A stretch of 64,000 bases of DNA from Brevibacterium sanguinis. Lineage in GTDB: Bacteria > Actinomycetota > Actinomycetes > Actinomycetales > Brevibacteriaceae. Positions 17,498 through 26,420 of the stretch are shown here, piece after piece. Below the pieces are notes generated by a model, which saw only the letters and a list, made by a program, of their open reading frames with translations, was not told where the DNA came from and ran no database searches. Position numbers and translations under genes: made by a program. The stretch covers positions 496,001 through 560,000 of the forward strand of contig NZ_QNSB01000001.1 in assembly GCF_003315415.1 (NCBI RefSeq), written 5' to 3'. Within the stretch, counting starts at the first letter, position 1. Each line of letters begins with the position of its first letter.

Positions 17498-18124
17498 ATC
17501 AGCGAGACGCGCATCAATGACCGGATTCGGGTTCCCGAGGTCCGGTTGGTCGGACCCAACGGTGAACAAGTCGGTATCGTTGCCATTCGCAAGGCACTCG
17601 ACCTTGCCCGCGAAGCAGACCTCGACCTCGTCGAAGTCGCCCCGCAGGCAAAGCCTCCCGTGGCGAAACTCATGGACTACGGGAAGTTCAAGTACGAATC
17701 CGCTCAGAAGGCCAGGGAAGCCCGGAAGAATCAGGCGAACACCGCTCTGAAGGAGATCCGCTTCCGTCTCAAGATCGATGAGCACGACTACGAGACGAAG
17801 AAGGGTCACGTCACCCGCTTCCTGTCCGCCGGAGACAAGGTCAAAGTGATGATCATGTTCCGCGGCCGTGAACAGTCTCGACCTGAGATGGGCATCAAGC
17901 TGCTGAATCGCCTGGCCGAAGATGTGTCCGAGCTGGGCACTGTCGAGTCCTCACCCAGGGTCGACGGCCGCAACATGGTGATGGTCATCGCCCCTCATAA
18001 GTCAAAGTCCGACGCCAAGGCGGAGGCCCGCAAGGCTGCGAATGAAGCCAAGGGTCGCACCGCCGAAGTGAAGTCTCGACGCGATCGCGCTGCTGCGGAG
18101 AAGAACGCACCAACCGACGCGTGA
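17498..18124 (+). CDS. infC: Translation initiation factor IF-3, ATC start
   Basis: IF-3 keeps the 30S subunit free and checks the start codon. The frame contains [37 protein letters not shown], the linker and [16 protein letters not shown] with a C-terminal domain through VMVIAPHK, then a charged tail. No ATG, GTG or TTG fits the N-terminus. ATC 17498 lies seven bases after AAGGAG (17485-17490) and places the first residue where IF-3 usually begins. A rare start that IF-3 itself rejects is the known autoregulation device of infC (ATT in E. coli). Length is 208 residues. Confidence 0.92.
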   Translation: MSETRINDRIRVPEVRLVGPNGEQVGIVAIRKALDLAREADLDLVEVAPQAKPPVAKLMDYGKFKYESAQKAREARKNQANTALKEIRFRLKIDEHDYETKKGHVTRFLSAGDKVKVMIMFRGREQSRPEMGIKLLNRLAEDVSELGTVESSPRVDGRNMVMVIAPHKSKSDAKAEARKAANEAKGRTAEVKSRRDRAAAEKNAPTDA

Positions 18125-18223
18125 GAAGTGTGTACCAAGTCGTTGGAGCCTGAACGGCTCCGACTCGTGAAGTAGTTGACGATGGACCTCCATCGCCAAC
18201 GAATTGCAAAGGAGAACGGCACC

Positions 18224-18430
18224 ATGCCGAAGCAGAAGACGAACAGCAGCGCCAAGAAGCGCATGCGCGTGACTGGCAGTGGAAAGATCATGCGTGAAGG
18301 CGTGAACAACCAGCACAAGTTTGAGCACAAGTCCTCGGCTCAGAAGCGTCGCGTCGGTGCCGACCAGGTCATCACCGGTGGAGATCGCAAAGTGGCCCGC
18401 AAGCTTCTGGGCAAGCTCAAGGGAAGGTGA
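18224..18430 (+). CDS. rpmI: 50S ribosomal protein L35
   Basis: A 68-residue basic protein starting MPKQKTNSSAKKRMRVTGSGK and ending ARKLLGKLKGR, typical of L35. ATG 18224 is preceded by AAAGGAG. It stands between infC and rplT in the conserved operon. Its stop codon is already part of a hairpin (18429-18446). Confidence 0.97.
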   Translation: MPKQKTNSSAKKRMRVTGSGKIMREGVNNQHKFEHKSSAQKRRVGADQVITGGDRKVARKLLGKLKGR

Positions 18431-18476
18431 GACCCTCTCGGGTCTCCATCCCGGAGCCTGTCATCGACAGGGCTCC
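18429..18476 (+). other. Two hairpins between rpmI and rplT
   Basis: GAGACCC-TCTC-GGGTCTC (18429-18446) is perfect. A second stem pairs 18453-18462 with 18466-18476, ten pairs and one bulge. No T-tract follows, so they are more likely RNA stability, processing or L20 sites than a terminator. Confidence 0.55.
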
Positions 18477-18535
18477 CCACGCTTGAAGCCAGACACCGGC
18501 ACCGCCGGTGGAACTATTTTTCGAAGGAGTAACAC

Positions 18536-18925
18536 GTGGCACGTGTGAAGAGGGCGGTCAACGCTCACAAGAAGCGCCGGGTCATCCTTGACCGGGCAAG
18601 CGGCTACCGGGGACAGCGTTCGCGTCTGTACCGCAAGGCCAAGGAACAGGTCATCCATTCGCTCGTCTACAGCTACCGCGATCGTCGCGCCCGCAAGGGT
18701 GACTTCCGCCGTCTGTGGATCCAGCGCATCAACGCCGGCGCGCGCGCCAACGGCATGACGTACAACCGCTTCATCCAGGGTCTCAAGGCCGCTGGCATCG
18801 AGGTCGACCGTCGCATGCTCGCCGAGCTCGCAGTGAATGACGCTCCTACGTTCGCGCACCTCGTCAAGGTCGCCAAGGAAGCTCTTCCTGCTGACGTCAA
18901 CGCAGCCAAGACCGAAGCTGCCTGA
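18536..18925 (+). CDS. rplT: 50S ribosomal protein L20
   Basis: A 129-residue basic protein starting [26 protein letters not shown], followed by the conserved helix [21 protein letters not shown] and the C-terminal globular domain. It binds 23S rRNA early in 50S assembly and represses its own operon in several bacteria. The start is GTG 18536 after GAAGGAG. Last gene of the infC operon; hairpins follow. Confidence 0.97.
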   Translation: MARVKRAVNAHKKRRVILDRASGYRGQRSRLYRKAKEQVIHSLVYSYRDRRARKGDFRRLWIQRINAGARANGMTYNRFIQGLKAAGIEVDRRMLAELAVNDAPTFAHLVKVAKEALPADVNAAKTEAA

Positions 18926-18988
18926 AACTCCTGAGCCCTGATCCGGGCTCCGTGCCGCAGCACCGCGAGAGCGTGTGCCGGCCACCAC

Positions 18989-19024
18989 GAACGGTCCCGA
19001 GCCCGCAGAGGTTCGGGACCGTTC
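18989..19024 (+). terminator. Hairpin terminator after rplT
   Basis: A perfect 12-bp stem, 18989-19000 with 19013-19024 (GAACGGTCCCGA and its complement), loop of 12 bases. A smaller GAGCCC/GGGCTC hairpin precedes it at 18933-18950. There is no T-tract. Confidence 0.65.
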
Positions 19025-19084
19025 GCTGTGCCTGACCGAGTCAGATCCTTCCGCCAGCACTCCAACCGATCGAGAACGTGGGCC

Positions 19085-19975
19085 ATGAAACTTCCAGACG
19101 TCATCACCTCCCCGCAGTCGAAGCGGATCAAATCCGCCCTCCGGCTGCTGCGCCGCAATCACCGCAAGACCACCGGCCAGTTCCTCGTCGAAGGCCCGCA
19201 GGCCGTGCGTGAGGCGCTCGAGCGGCATGTGGAGCTCGGTCTGCAGCCGCAGAATCGCATCGTCACTGACGTCGTCGGGTCGGTGGGGGAGCGCAATGGT
19301 GCCGTTCTCGAGCTCTTCATCACCGAGGAGGCCTCCGAGCGCCATCCCGAGTTCGTAGAGACCGTCAGGGCCCAGCGAATCCGCTGGAACATCGTCGCCG
19401 AGGATGTGCTCACCGAACTCGCCACCACCGTCAACTCCCAGGGCGTCGTCGCCGTCTGCGCTCAGCTCGACGTCGAGCTCACCTCAGTGATGACGAAGGA
19501 CGCCCAGCTCATCGTCGTCCTGTCCCAGGTCCGCGACCCCGGCAACGCCGGCACGATCATCCGCCTGGCCGACGCCGCCGGCGCTAACGCCGTGGTTCTC
19601 ACGTCCTCGAGTGTCGACGTCTACAACGACAAGACCGTCCGCTCGACGGCTGGTTCCCTGTTCCACGTCCCCGTCGTCACCGGGGTCGGCCTCGCCGAGG
19701 TGACCGAACTCGCCCGTGCCCGTGGCCTGCAGGTCCTCGCCGCCGATGCCAACGACGAGGCGCACGACCTCCACCATCCGTGGGACTCCGGCCTCGACCT
19801 CAGCGCCCGCACCGCCTGGGTGTTCGGCAACGAGGCCTGGGGGATGAAGAGCTCCGACCTCGAGCAGTGCGACGCCTCCGTCGCCGTCCCCATCTACGGC
19901 CAGGCCGAGAGCCTCAACCTCGCCACCGCCGCCAGCGTCTGCATCTACGAATCCGCCCGCAACCAGCGGATGTGA
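19085..19975 (+). CDS. tsnR: SPOUT (TrmH/TsnR-type) RNA 2'-O-methyltransferase
   Basis: A 296-residue RNA methyltransferase of the SpoU class. An N-terminal substrate-binding part (QSKRIKSALRLLRRNHRKTTGQFLVEG) is followed by the knotted SAM domain with motif 1 VRDPGNAGTIIRLADA, motif 2 WVFGNEAWGM and motif 3 ESLNLATAASVCIYE. Family members 2'-O-methylate rRNA or tRNA; some give thiostrepton resistance, but resistance cannot be assumed. The position after rplT and before pheST is conserved in actinobacteria. ATG 19085 is the start closest to the conserved N-terminus. Confidence 0.88.
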   Translation: MKLPDVITSPQSKRIKSALRLLRRNHRKTTGQFLVEGPQAVREALERHVELGLQPQNRIVTDVVGSVGERNGAVLELFITEEASERHPEFVETVRAQRIRWNIVAEDVLTELATTVNSQGVVAVCAQLDVELTSVMTKDAQLIVVLSQVRDPGNAGTIIRLADAAGANAVVLTSSSVDVYNDKTVRSTAGSLFHVPVVTGVGLAEVTELARARGLQVLAADANDEAHDLHHPWDSGLDLSARTAWVFGNEAWGMKSSDLEQCDASVAVPIYGQAESLNLATAASVCIYESARNQRM

Positions 19976-20015
19976 ACGGCTGGCTCGCTGCCGTTTCCAC
20001 CTTAGGATGGTGAAC

Positions 20016-20570
20016 GTGACATCCCAACATGGAACGTACTTCGAGGCTTCTGGCACCAAGGCGAAGTTTTCTGATGCATTATCTGCCTGGGTGCCGATTG
20101 CCTACGAGATTTTGGTTCAGACAGCCAGTACGTATAACCAGACTTTGACTTACAAGGATCTTACTGAAGCAGTTCAGAGTCGCTCGGGCATTCGCACGAA
20201 GATGCTGATCAGCAACTGGAGCGGTGACCTGCTCGAACAAGTTGCTAGACGTGCAGCTGCAGAAGGAGAACCTCCGCTGACGTCCTTGTGCGTTCATCAA
20301 GATGGAACTATTGGTGATGGCTACAGGCAAGCACCCAAGTCAGTTTCCAGCGATCCTGACATTGATGTTGAAGATCTTGCCGCACAGCACCGGCTGCTTT
20401 GCTACCAAAGATATTCTTCAGATCTTCCCGCCGATGGTGGAGAACCAACGTTGACTCGACAGGTCGCTGAAGTCAGCAGCCGAGCTAGGTTGAGCGCCAC
20501 TAAGCGACGGGACGTTTGTCCGATCCACTTTGTAGAGCTGCCTTCAACGGGCATTTGTGACGATTGCTGA
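20016..20570 (+). CDS. Hypothetical protein with C-terminal zinc-ribbon-like motif
   Basis: An orphan of 184 residues. The first 100 residues (ILVQTASTYNQTLTYKDLTEAV ... PPLTSLCVHQDGTIGDGY) resemble the small head domain seen at the front of McrA-like and other nuclease proteins. The end carries CPIHFVELPSTGICDDC, which has three or four cysteines and could bind zinc. No nuclease core is present. TAGGAT at 20003-20008 followed by seven bases favours GTG 20016 as a leaderless start; ATG 20007 is the alternative. The gene is visibly more AT-rich than its neighbours and breaks the tsnR-pheS order, which suggests transfer. Confidence 0.65.
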   Translation: MTSQHGTYFEASGTKAKFSDALSAWVPIAYEILVQTASTYNQTLTYKDLTEAVQSRSGIRTKMLISNWSGDLLEQVARRAAAEGEPPLTSLCVHQDGTIGDGYRQAPKSVSSDPDIDVEDLAAQHRLLCYQRYSSDLPADGGEPTLTRQVAEVSSRARLSATKRRDVCPIHFVELPSTGICDDC

Positions 20571-20955
20571 TTAGAGTCACGCTCAATTTTCGCTATCTTT
20601 GAAGAGCTTCCGATCGGCCGATAGTTCCCACTGGCGCAGGAGCAGATCCTTCGCGACGCGCCGGCCCGTCGAGACTCAGCAACCACGGAGCTTGTCGATG
20701 AGCACTCCTCGAATCTCCGACGGTTCACCCGGTCCAGACTTCCATCGTTCTGCAAGGCTCCGGCGAATGCCTGTTCAACCGAATGCTTGAGCCAGCTCGT
20801 GGAACGAGTGGACCTCAACTGAACCGTTGACCGAGAATTCGCGATCGTCGTCTGCGGCGCCAGGAGGCCGTTTTCTGTGCGGTCGAGTCGGCTGTTATCC
20901 ACAGGAGAATTCGCGACCATTGCCAGTGGTATCAGCCGGCATTCACTCTGGGCTT
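20571..20955. other. 385-base gap, no gene recognised
   Basis: Open frames are present but none has a recognisable domain or a ribosome binding site. The composition resembles degraded coding sequence. No hairpin terminator, tRNA or repeat was found by eye. Confidence 0.4.
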
Positions 20956-21954
20956 ATGTATGTGTGCTTGTCTGTGGCAGAACTCCACGCCGCCGGTTTG
21001 ACGACCTATCAGATCAGTCTGGCGCGGAAATGCTGCCTGAAGCGCGTTCGTCGAGGAGTCTATGTCGTTGCTCTATCGTGTCCGAACCCTGAGCACGAAC
21101 TGCTATCGAGGCTCGCCTCATCCTCGATCACCGATCTTCCCATGGAGCAAGGCGGCTTGCGCAAGAAGAGGGAAGAGCACCGCATTCTAGTGCGGTCATT
21201 TGTCGGGGCTCTGCCGCCCAACAGCATGTTCTCGCACATGAGTGCGCTGATCGTGCACGGCCTGCCGGTGCCCTACTTCCAACAGAATGTTCCGCTACGT
21301 GTGGAGACGATCCACCCGCGCCACAGTGTTCGCAGTACGACGATGCTCATTCGACAGCGTGTCTGTCTCGACACGGACAGTGCTGTCGTCGATGGAATTC
21401 CAGTGACATCGCTGCTGCGAACTCTGTGGGACATCGGCCGGGACTATCCACTGCCCTTCTCTGTCGCAGTCGGTGACGCGGCGATCCATAACCGGCTGAC
21501 CACGACCGAGGAATTGGCCTCCTACTGTGATTCTCACCCGGCGCGAACCCATCAGAACCGAATCGACTTGATGCGCGAACACATCGATGGTCGCCGTGAA
21601 TCAATCGGCGAATCGATCTGCGCGATTCGATTCGTCGAATACGCCATCACCGGTTTCGAGCCTCAAGTGGAGTTCTTCAACGAGTACGGCGATGTTGAGG
21701 CCCGCCCCGACTTCACTCACAAGAAGGCGAAGGTCATTGCCGAGTTCGATGGCGAGGGGAAGTACTATCTTTCCGGCGACGACCCGAAACGAGCCTTCGA
21801 GCGTGAACGGCGACGCGAGTACAGACTGCGGAATCGTGGCTACACCGTTTTCCGCATTCGTTGGGCCGATCTGTTCTCCGCTGACCTCTTTCTCCGAATC
21901 AAGGCGTGCGTCGAAAGGAACTTGGCGGAGGGCCCATCGCGTCGCCGAGGGTGA
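20956..21954 (+). CDS. AbiEi-like antitoxin-domain / DUF559-type protein (orphan)
   Basis: A 332-residue protein common in actinobacteria. The N-terminus (LSVAELHAAGLTTYQISLARKCCLKRVRRGVYVV) is the winged-helix domain of type IV antitoxin AbiEi. The C-terminal part (ARPDFTHKKAKVIAEFDGEGKYY ... RRREYRLRNRGYTVFRIRWADL) resembles the DUF559/very-short-patch-repair endonuclease fold, with the acidic PDF ... EFDG residues. No AbiEii toxin nucleotidyltransferase is adjacent, so a working toxin-antitoxin pair is not supported. ATG 20956 puts the start directly before the winged helix. Confidence 0.7.
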   Translation: MYVCLSVAELHAAGLTTYQISLARKCCLKRVRRGVYVVALSCPNPEHELLSRLASSSITDLPMEQGGLRKKREEHRILVRSFVGALPPNSMFSHMSALIVHGLPVPYFQQNVPLRVETIHPRHSVRSTTMLIRQRVCLDTDSAVVDGIPVTSLLRTLWDIGRDYPLPFSVAVGDAAIHNRLTTTEELASYCDSHPARTHQNRIDLMREHIDGRRESIGESICAIRFVEYAITGFEPQVEFFNEYGDVEARPDFTHKKAKVIAEFDGEGKYYLSGDDPKRAFERERRREYRLRNRGYTVFRIRWADLFSADLFLRIKACVERNLAEGPSRRRG

Positions 21955-21966
21955 TGCGATCGGTTG

Positions 21967-22028
21967 ACTCAAGAGTTCGTCGGGTCTGCAAAACGCCGGG
22001 GCGTAGCAATTCGTCCGAACTCTTGAGT
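21967..22028. repeat. 13-bp perfect inverted repeat with 36-base loop
   Basis: ACTCAAGAGTTCG at 21967-21979 and its exact complement at 22016-22028. The repeat TGAGTGAGAC begins in the right arm (22024) and recurs at 22064. It follows the AbiEi-like gene. It may be a terminator or the remains of a small mobile repeat. Confidence 0.6.
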
Positions 22029-22199
22029 GAGACTCTGGAGGCTGTGGGCCGCGAGTCAGGTCGTGAGTGAGACATCTGCCAATCCAGCCTCACTGACGCT
22101 GTCTATCCTCACCGGCGACGACGTGATTCTCTGAGGCCATCCGGTCTCATCGCCCCGACCTGCCTCGCCGGCCCATCCAGCCCGCCGGCCCGCCCAGCC

Positions 22200-23831
22200 T
22201 CACCGCTCCTGCAACTCGTCGATGAGCACTCTGTGGTTCTCGGAGTAGTCGATCGGCACGACGATCAGCTGCACGCCCCCATCAGCGAACGCCGATTCCA
22301 AGGCCGAACCCAGCTCGGAGACATCATCGACCCGCCGGCCGGTGGCACCATAGGCCTGCGCGTAGGTGACGAAGTCGGGGTTGCCGTAGGTCAGGCCGTA
22401 GTCGGGCAGGTTCTCGACGTCCTGCTTCCAGCGGATCATCCCGTAGGCGTGGTCCTCGACGATGACGACCACCAGATTGAGTCCGAGTCGCACCGCGGTT
22501 TCCAGCTCCTGGCTGTTCATGAGGAATCCGCCGTCGCCGCAGACGGCCATCACCCGACGGTCCGGATGCAACAGCGCAGCAGCCATTGCGGACGGCAGCC
22601 CCGCACCCATGGTCGCCAGGGCATTGTCGAGGAGCAGGGTGTTGGCTCGCGTGGTCCGGTAGTTGCGGGCGAACCAGATCTTGTACATGCCGTTGTCGAG
22701 GGCGACGATCCCGTCTTCGGGCATCACTGCGCGGACCTCGTGGACGATGCGCTGTGGAGTGAAACGGTTCTCGGTCGCTCTGTCGGCGACCCGGGCCAGG
22801 ATCCCCTCCCGCAGCGGCAGCAGCTCCTGCGCGTGGGGGACCTGTCCCTCGAGGCGATCGGCCAGAAGCGGCAGAGTCGGGCTGAGGTCGCCGATCACCT
22901 CGTACTGCGGGAAGTAGACCTGTTCGACGACTGCTGCGCGATATCCGATGTGCACGACGGTCGGCCCCTCCTCATCCATCGTGAAGGGCGGCTTTTCGGT
23001 GGTGTCGTGGCCGATCGTGACGATGACATCGGCCTGATCGATCGCGTCGTGGACGTAGTCGCCCTCGGAGAGCGCGGCCGTGCCCATGTACAGCTCGGTC
23101 GATCCCGACACCGTGCCCTTGCCCATCTGCGTCGTGAAGTAGGGGATCCGCACTCGGGCCACGAAGTCCGCCAGCGGTTGACTTGCCCCGACGCGGGATG
23201 CATCCGCGCCGAGCATGAGGAGAGGCCGTTCGGCCCGGCGGATCACCTCGGCGGCGGTGTCGAGGGCGTGGGCGCTGCCCACCGCGCGGTCGGTGACGTG
23301 GGGGCGGATGAGCGCGATCTGCTCGACCGGGGTCGCGGCGATGTCCTCGGGGAATTCCAGATGTACGGGTCCCGGGCGTTCCTCGACGGAGACGCGGAAG
23401 GCGTCGCGGACCAGGGTGGGGATCATCGCCGCCGAGGCGATCTGACGGGTCATCTTCGTCAGCGGGGTCATCGTGGCGACGGTGTCGACGATCTGGAAGC
23501 GGGCCTGCTCGGCGGAGAGGATCCCCTTCTGGCCGGTGATCATGACGAGCGGCATCCCGCCCAGCTGCGCGTAGGCCGATCCCGTCGCCAGGTTGAGGGC
23601 GCCGGGGCCCAGCGTCGTCAGGACCACTCCGGGCTTGCCCGTCAGTCGCCCTTCGGTGGCAGCCATGAACGCAGCGGCCTGCTCGTGACGAGTGAGGACG
23701 AGTTCGATGCTGGAGCGGCGGATGGAATCGAGGAGATGGAGATTCTCCTCGCCGGGGAGGGCGAAGATGCGCTCGACGCCTTCGTTGACGAGGGCCTGGA
23801 CCATGGCATCGGAAGCTGTCTGGGTCGTCAT
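22200..23831 (-). CDS. Thiamine diphosphate enzyme, acetolactate synthase-like
   Basis: A 543-residue TPP enzyme with the three domains of acetolactate synthase. The catalytic Glu is in LTRHEQAAAFMA (about residue 49). The middle domain includes PLLMLGADASRV. The TPP/Mg motif is GDGGFLMNSQELETAVRLGLNLVVVIVEDHAYG. It ends without a regulatory tail and has no small subunit next to it, so a catabolic AlsS-type synthase (pyruvate to acetolactate) is more likely than IlvB. Other pyruvate or 2-ketoacid decarboxylases of this superfamily are possible. The -10-like TAATGT six bases before ATG 23831 suggests its own leaderless promoter. Confidence 0.82.
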   Translation of the reverse strand: MTTQTASDAMVQALVNEGVERIFALPGEENLHLLDSIRRSSIELVLTRHEQAAAFMAATEGRLTGKPGVVLTTLGPGALNLATGSAYAQLGGMPLVMITGQKGILSAEQARFQIVDTVATMTPLTKMTRQIASAAMIPTLVRDAFRVSVEERPGPVHLEFPEDIAATPVEQIALIRPHVTDRAVGSAHALDTAAEVIRRAERPLLMLGADASRVGASQPLADFVARVRIPYFTTQMGKGTVSGSTELYMGTAALSEGDYVHDAIDQADVIVTIGHDTTEKPPFTMDEEGPTVVHIGYRAAVVEQVYFPQYEVIGDLSPTLPLLADRLEGQVPHAQELLPLREGILARVADRATENRFTPQRIVHEVRAVMPEDGIVALDNGMYKIWFARNYRTTRANTLLLDNALATMGAGLPSAMAAALLHPDRRVMAVCGDGGFLMNSQELETAVRLGLNLVVVIVEDHAYGMIRWKQDVENLPDYGLTYGNPDFVTYAQAYGATGRRVDDVSELGSALESAFADGGVQLIVVPIDYSENHRVLIDELQER

Positions 23832-23837
23832 GATTCG

Positions 23838-23843
23838 ACATTA
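23838..23843 (-). promoter_or_regulatory. Leaderless -10 (TAATGT) for the acetolactate synthase-like gene
   Basis: On the minus strand TAATGT, six bases, then ATG 23831; there is no ribosome binding site. Confidence 0.5.
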
Positions 23844-23884
23844 ACGTGCAGGCGGCCAGCCCGACACCCCTCCTCGGGAGGACG

Positions 23885-24703
23885 CTATGCCGCAGGTTCC
23901 CGAGGCTGCCTCGCTCGCACACGTGCAACGACGACGAGCAGCACCGCGGCGGCGAAGCTCGCCACGCAGACGAGGAACCCGTAGAACGGGAGTCCATACG
24001 AGGTCGTCGTGAACTCGAGACCGGAGATGGTCTCCCCGGTGCAGGTGAGACGCGGAGGCAGGTAGTGGGACTCCACCGAGTGTCTGAGCACCTCCTCGCC
24101 CTCAACGGTGGACGGACAGACCAACAGGCCACCCGACCTCGACGCGATCAACCCCCGGAGGAACTGGGCGATTACGGTGAGCGGAGTGAGAACGCAGGCC
24201 ACGACGAGGAGGCGGACCACCCACATCTGCGCCCGGGCACCGAATCGACGGTCTGCTCGATCGGCACCATTCGGCGATCCGTCCATCATCCGTGCGACGA
24301 TTGGTCTCAGGACCATGGCAGTTACCGCTATCACCAGCGCAACTACACTGAGCCCCGCGATGACCACGGCGAGAATGGGGAGCACCGAGGTGCCCGCGAA
24401 GTGCTCCTGCTGGGCGAATCCTCCGTCGGCGAGCATCGCCTCGCACCGGTAGGTCGACGGCCCGACCCTGATGAGCTCGATCTCGTCGGCTCGGGCGCCC
24501 ATCTCGATGAGATCGGCACATTCTTCCGCCGGTCCCCGACGCATGGCTCGGGAGATAACGAGGGACGATCGGACTGTCTCGGCGACTCCGAGCGCGATCG
24601 CCGCGACGAGCCCGAGAAGTGGAATGAGGACCCTCAACGGGACCGCAGTGAAGAACGCCAGCAATGCAGAGAAGCGCGCTGGCCGCGCAGAGTAGCGAAA
24701 CAA
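23885..24703 (-). CDS. Four-helix membrane protein, unknown
   Basis: No family recognised. The reading frame shows four hydrophobic segments: LLAFFTAVPLRVLIPLLGLVA, VLPILAVVIAGLSVVALVIA, MWVVRLLVVACVLTPLTVIA and FYGFLVCVASFAAAVLLVVVA. Between the first and second lies a soluble loop with Cys in EECADLIEMG and YRCEAM, and between the third and fourth another with Cys residues, which may be outside the cell. The frame stays open upstream into the VOC gene, so the true start is uncertain; TTG 24703 is my choice and has no well-spaced ribosome binding site. It follows the VOC gene by 47 bases. Confidence 0.55.
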   Translation of the reverse strand: MFRYSARPARFSALLAFFTAVPLRVLIPLLGLVAAIALGVAETVRSSLVISRAMRRGPAEECADLIEMGARADEIELIRVGPSTYRCEAMLADGGFAQQEHFAGTSVLPILAVVIAGLSVVALVIAVTAMVLRPIVARMMDGSPNGADRADRRFGARAQMWVVRLLVVACVLTPLTVIAQFLRGLIASRSGGLLVCPSTVEGEEVLRHSVESHYLPPRLTCTGETISGLEFTTTSYGLPFYGFLVCVASFAAAVLLVVVARVRARQPREPAA

Positions 24704-24750
24704 CTCCCTAACGAAGTGACCCCGCCGATCAGCTGAGCGGGCAGTCCGCG

Positions 24751-25170
24751 TCAACTCGTCGACCGCGCGGTCTGGGCCGTCGTCGAGTTGCTGACGAGCT
24801 CCCACACGTGCCCGTCCGGATCGGAGAAGTAGCCCATGTAAGAGCCCTCTTCGACGACCGGGGGATAGGAGGTGCCGCCCGCCCAGGCGGCTCGGCGCAG
24901 AATGTCGTTGATCTCGTCCCTGCTTCCGAATGCGCACGAGATGACCGTCGCACCGGGAATGGGCTGGCCCGCATGGAAGTTGCCCGAGTGGACGAGGTAG
25001 TTCGCGTACTCACTCGACTCGATGAAGAAGAGGGAGAGGTTCGGCAGCTCGAACGCGACGATCCCCTCATCGATGCCGTCGGTCTCCAGCCCCAGACCGT
25101 CACGGTAGAAGGCGAGAGTGATCTCGGGATTGACCACCGGAAGCGACAGCACAGTCGTCAGAGGTTTCAT
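24751..25170 (-). CDS. VOC (glyoxalase/bleomycin-resistance fold) family protein
   Basis: A 139-residue protein with the vicinal oxygen chelate pattern: a first beta-alpha-beta unit SLPVVNPEITLAFYRDGLGLE and a second with YMGYFSDPDGHVWEL, which ends in the usual metal-ligand Glu. Family members isomerise methylglyoxal adducts, cleave aromatic rings or bind drugs. The substrate is not visible here. ATG 25170 is preceded by TAGACT at 25177-25182 with six bases between, so it is probably leaderless. Divergent from pheS. Confidence 0.85.
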   Translation of the reverse strand: MKPLTTVLSLPVVNPEITLAFYRDGLGLETDGIDEGIVAFELPNLSLFFIESSEYANYLVHSGNFHAGQPIPGATVISCAFGSRDEINDILRRAAWAGGTSYPPVVEEGSYMGYFSDPDGHVWELVSNSTTAQTARSTS

Positions 25171-25176
25171 GGGGCC

Positions 25177-25182
25177 AGTCTA
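25177..25182 (-). promoter_or_regulatory. Leaderless -10 (TAGACT) for the VOC gene
   Basis: TAGACT on the minus strand, six bases before ATG 25170; the same element and spacing as in front of hisC. Confidence 0.6.
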
Positions 25183-25289
25183 TGAGGGCCACAGTGACGA
25201 GTTGGAGCCGCCGCAGTTGACATGTGGACCGGGAGTTGGAAGACGACGCCGAGGCGATAGACTGCATGATTGAAATCCGTCCAATGTGA

Positions 25290-25318
25290 TTAGACACGAC
25301 GCACAATCTGACTATACG
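25290..25318 (+). promoter_or_regulatory. Candidate promoter of pheST
   Basis: TTAGAC (25290-25295), a 17-base spacer and TATACG (25313-25318), 58 bases before pheS. No T-box-like element was recognised in the leader. Confidence 0.5.
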
Positions 25319-25366
25319 GTAACTGGTTCTCCCGAACGGACTGCTGCGCGTAACGACCCTCGATGA

Positions 25367-26419
<1,053 letters not shown>

Positions 26420-26420
26420 T

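Noticed and set aside
19085..19975. Thiostrepton-type resistance gene
   Set aside because: The SPOUT fold alone does not show resistance; the locus next to rplT and pheS is a housekeeping position.
20402..20920. 172-codon minus-strand frame in the 20.6-20.9 kb gap
   Set aside because: It runs into the zinc-ribbon gene, has no ribosome binding site, and no recognisable domain; I left the gap unassigned.
20956..21954. Complete type IV toxin-antitoxin system
   Set aside because: Only the AbiEi-like part is present; no nucleotidyltransferase toxin gene is adjacent on either side.
22233..23984. 583-codon plus-strand frame opposite the acetolactate synthase-like gene
   Set aside because: His/Gly/Asp-rich shadow of a clear TPP enzyme.
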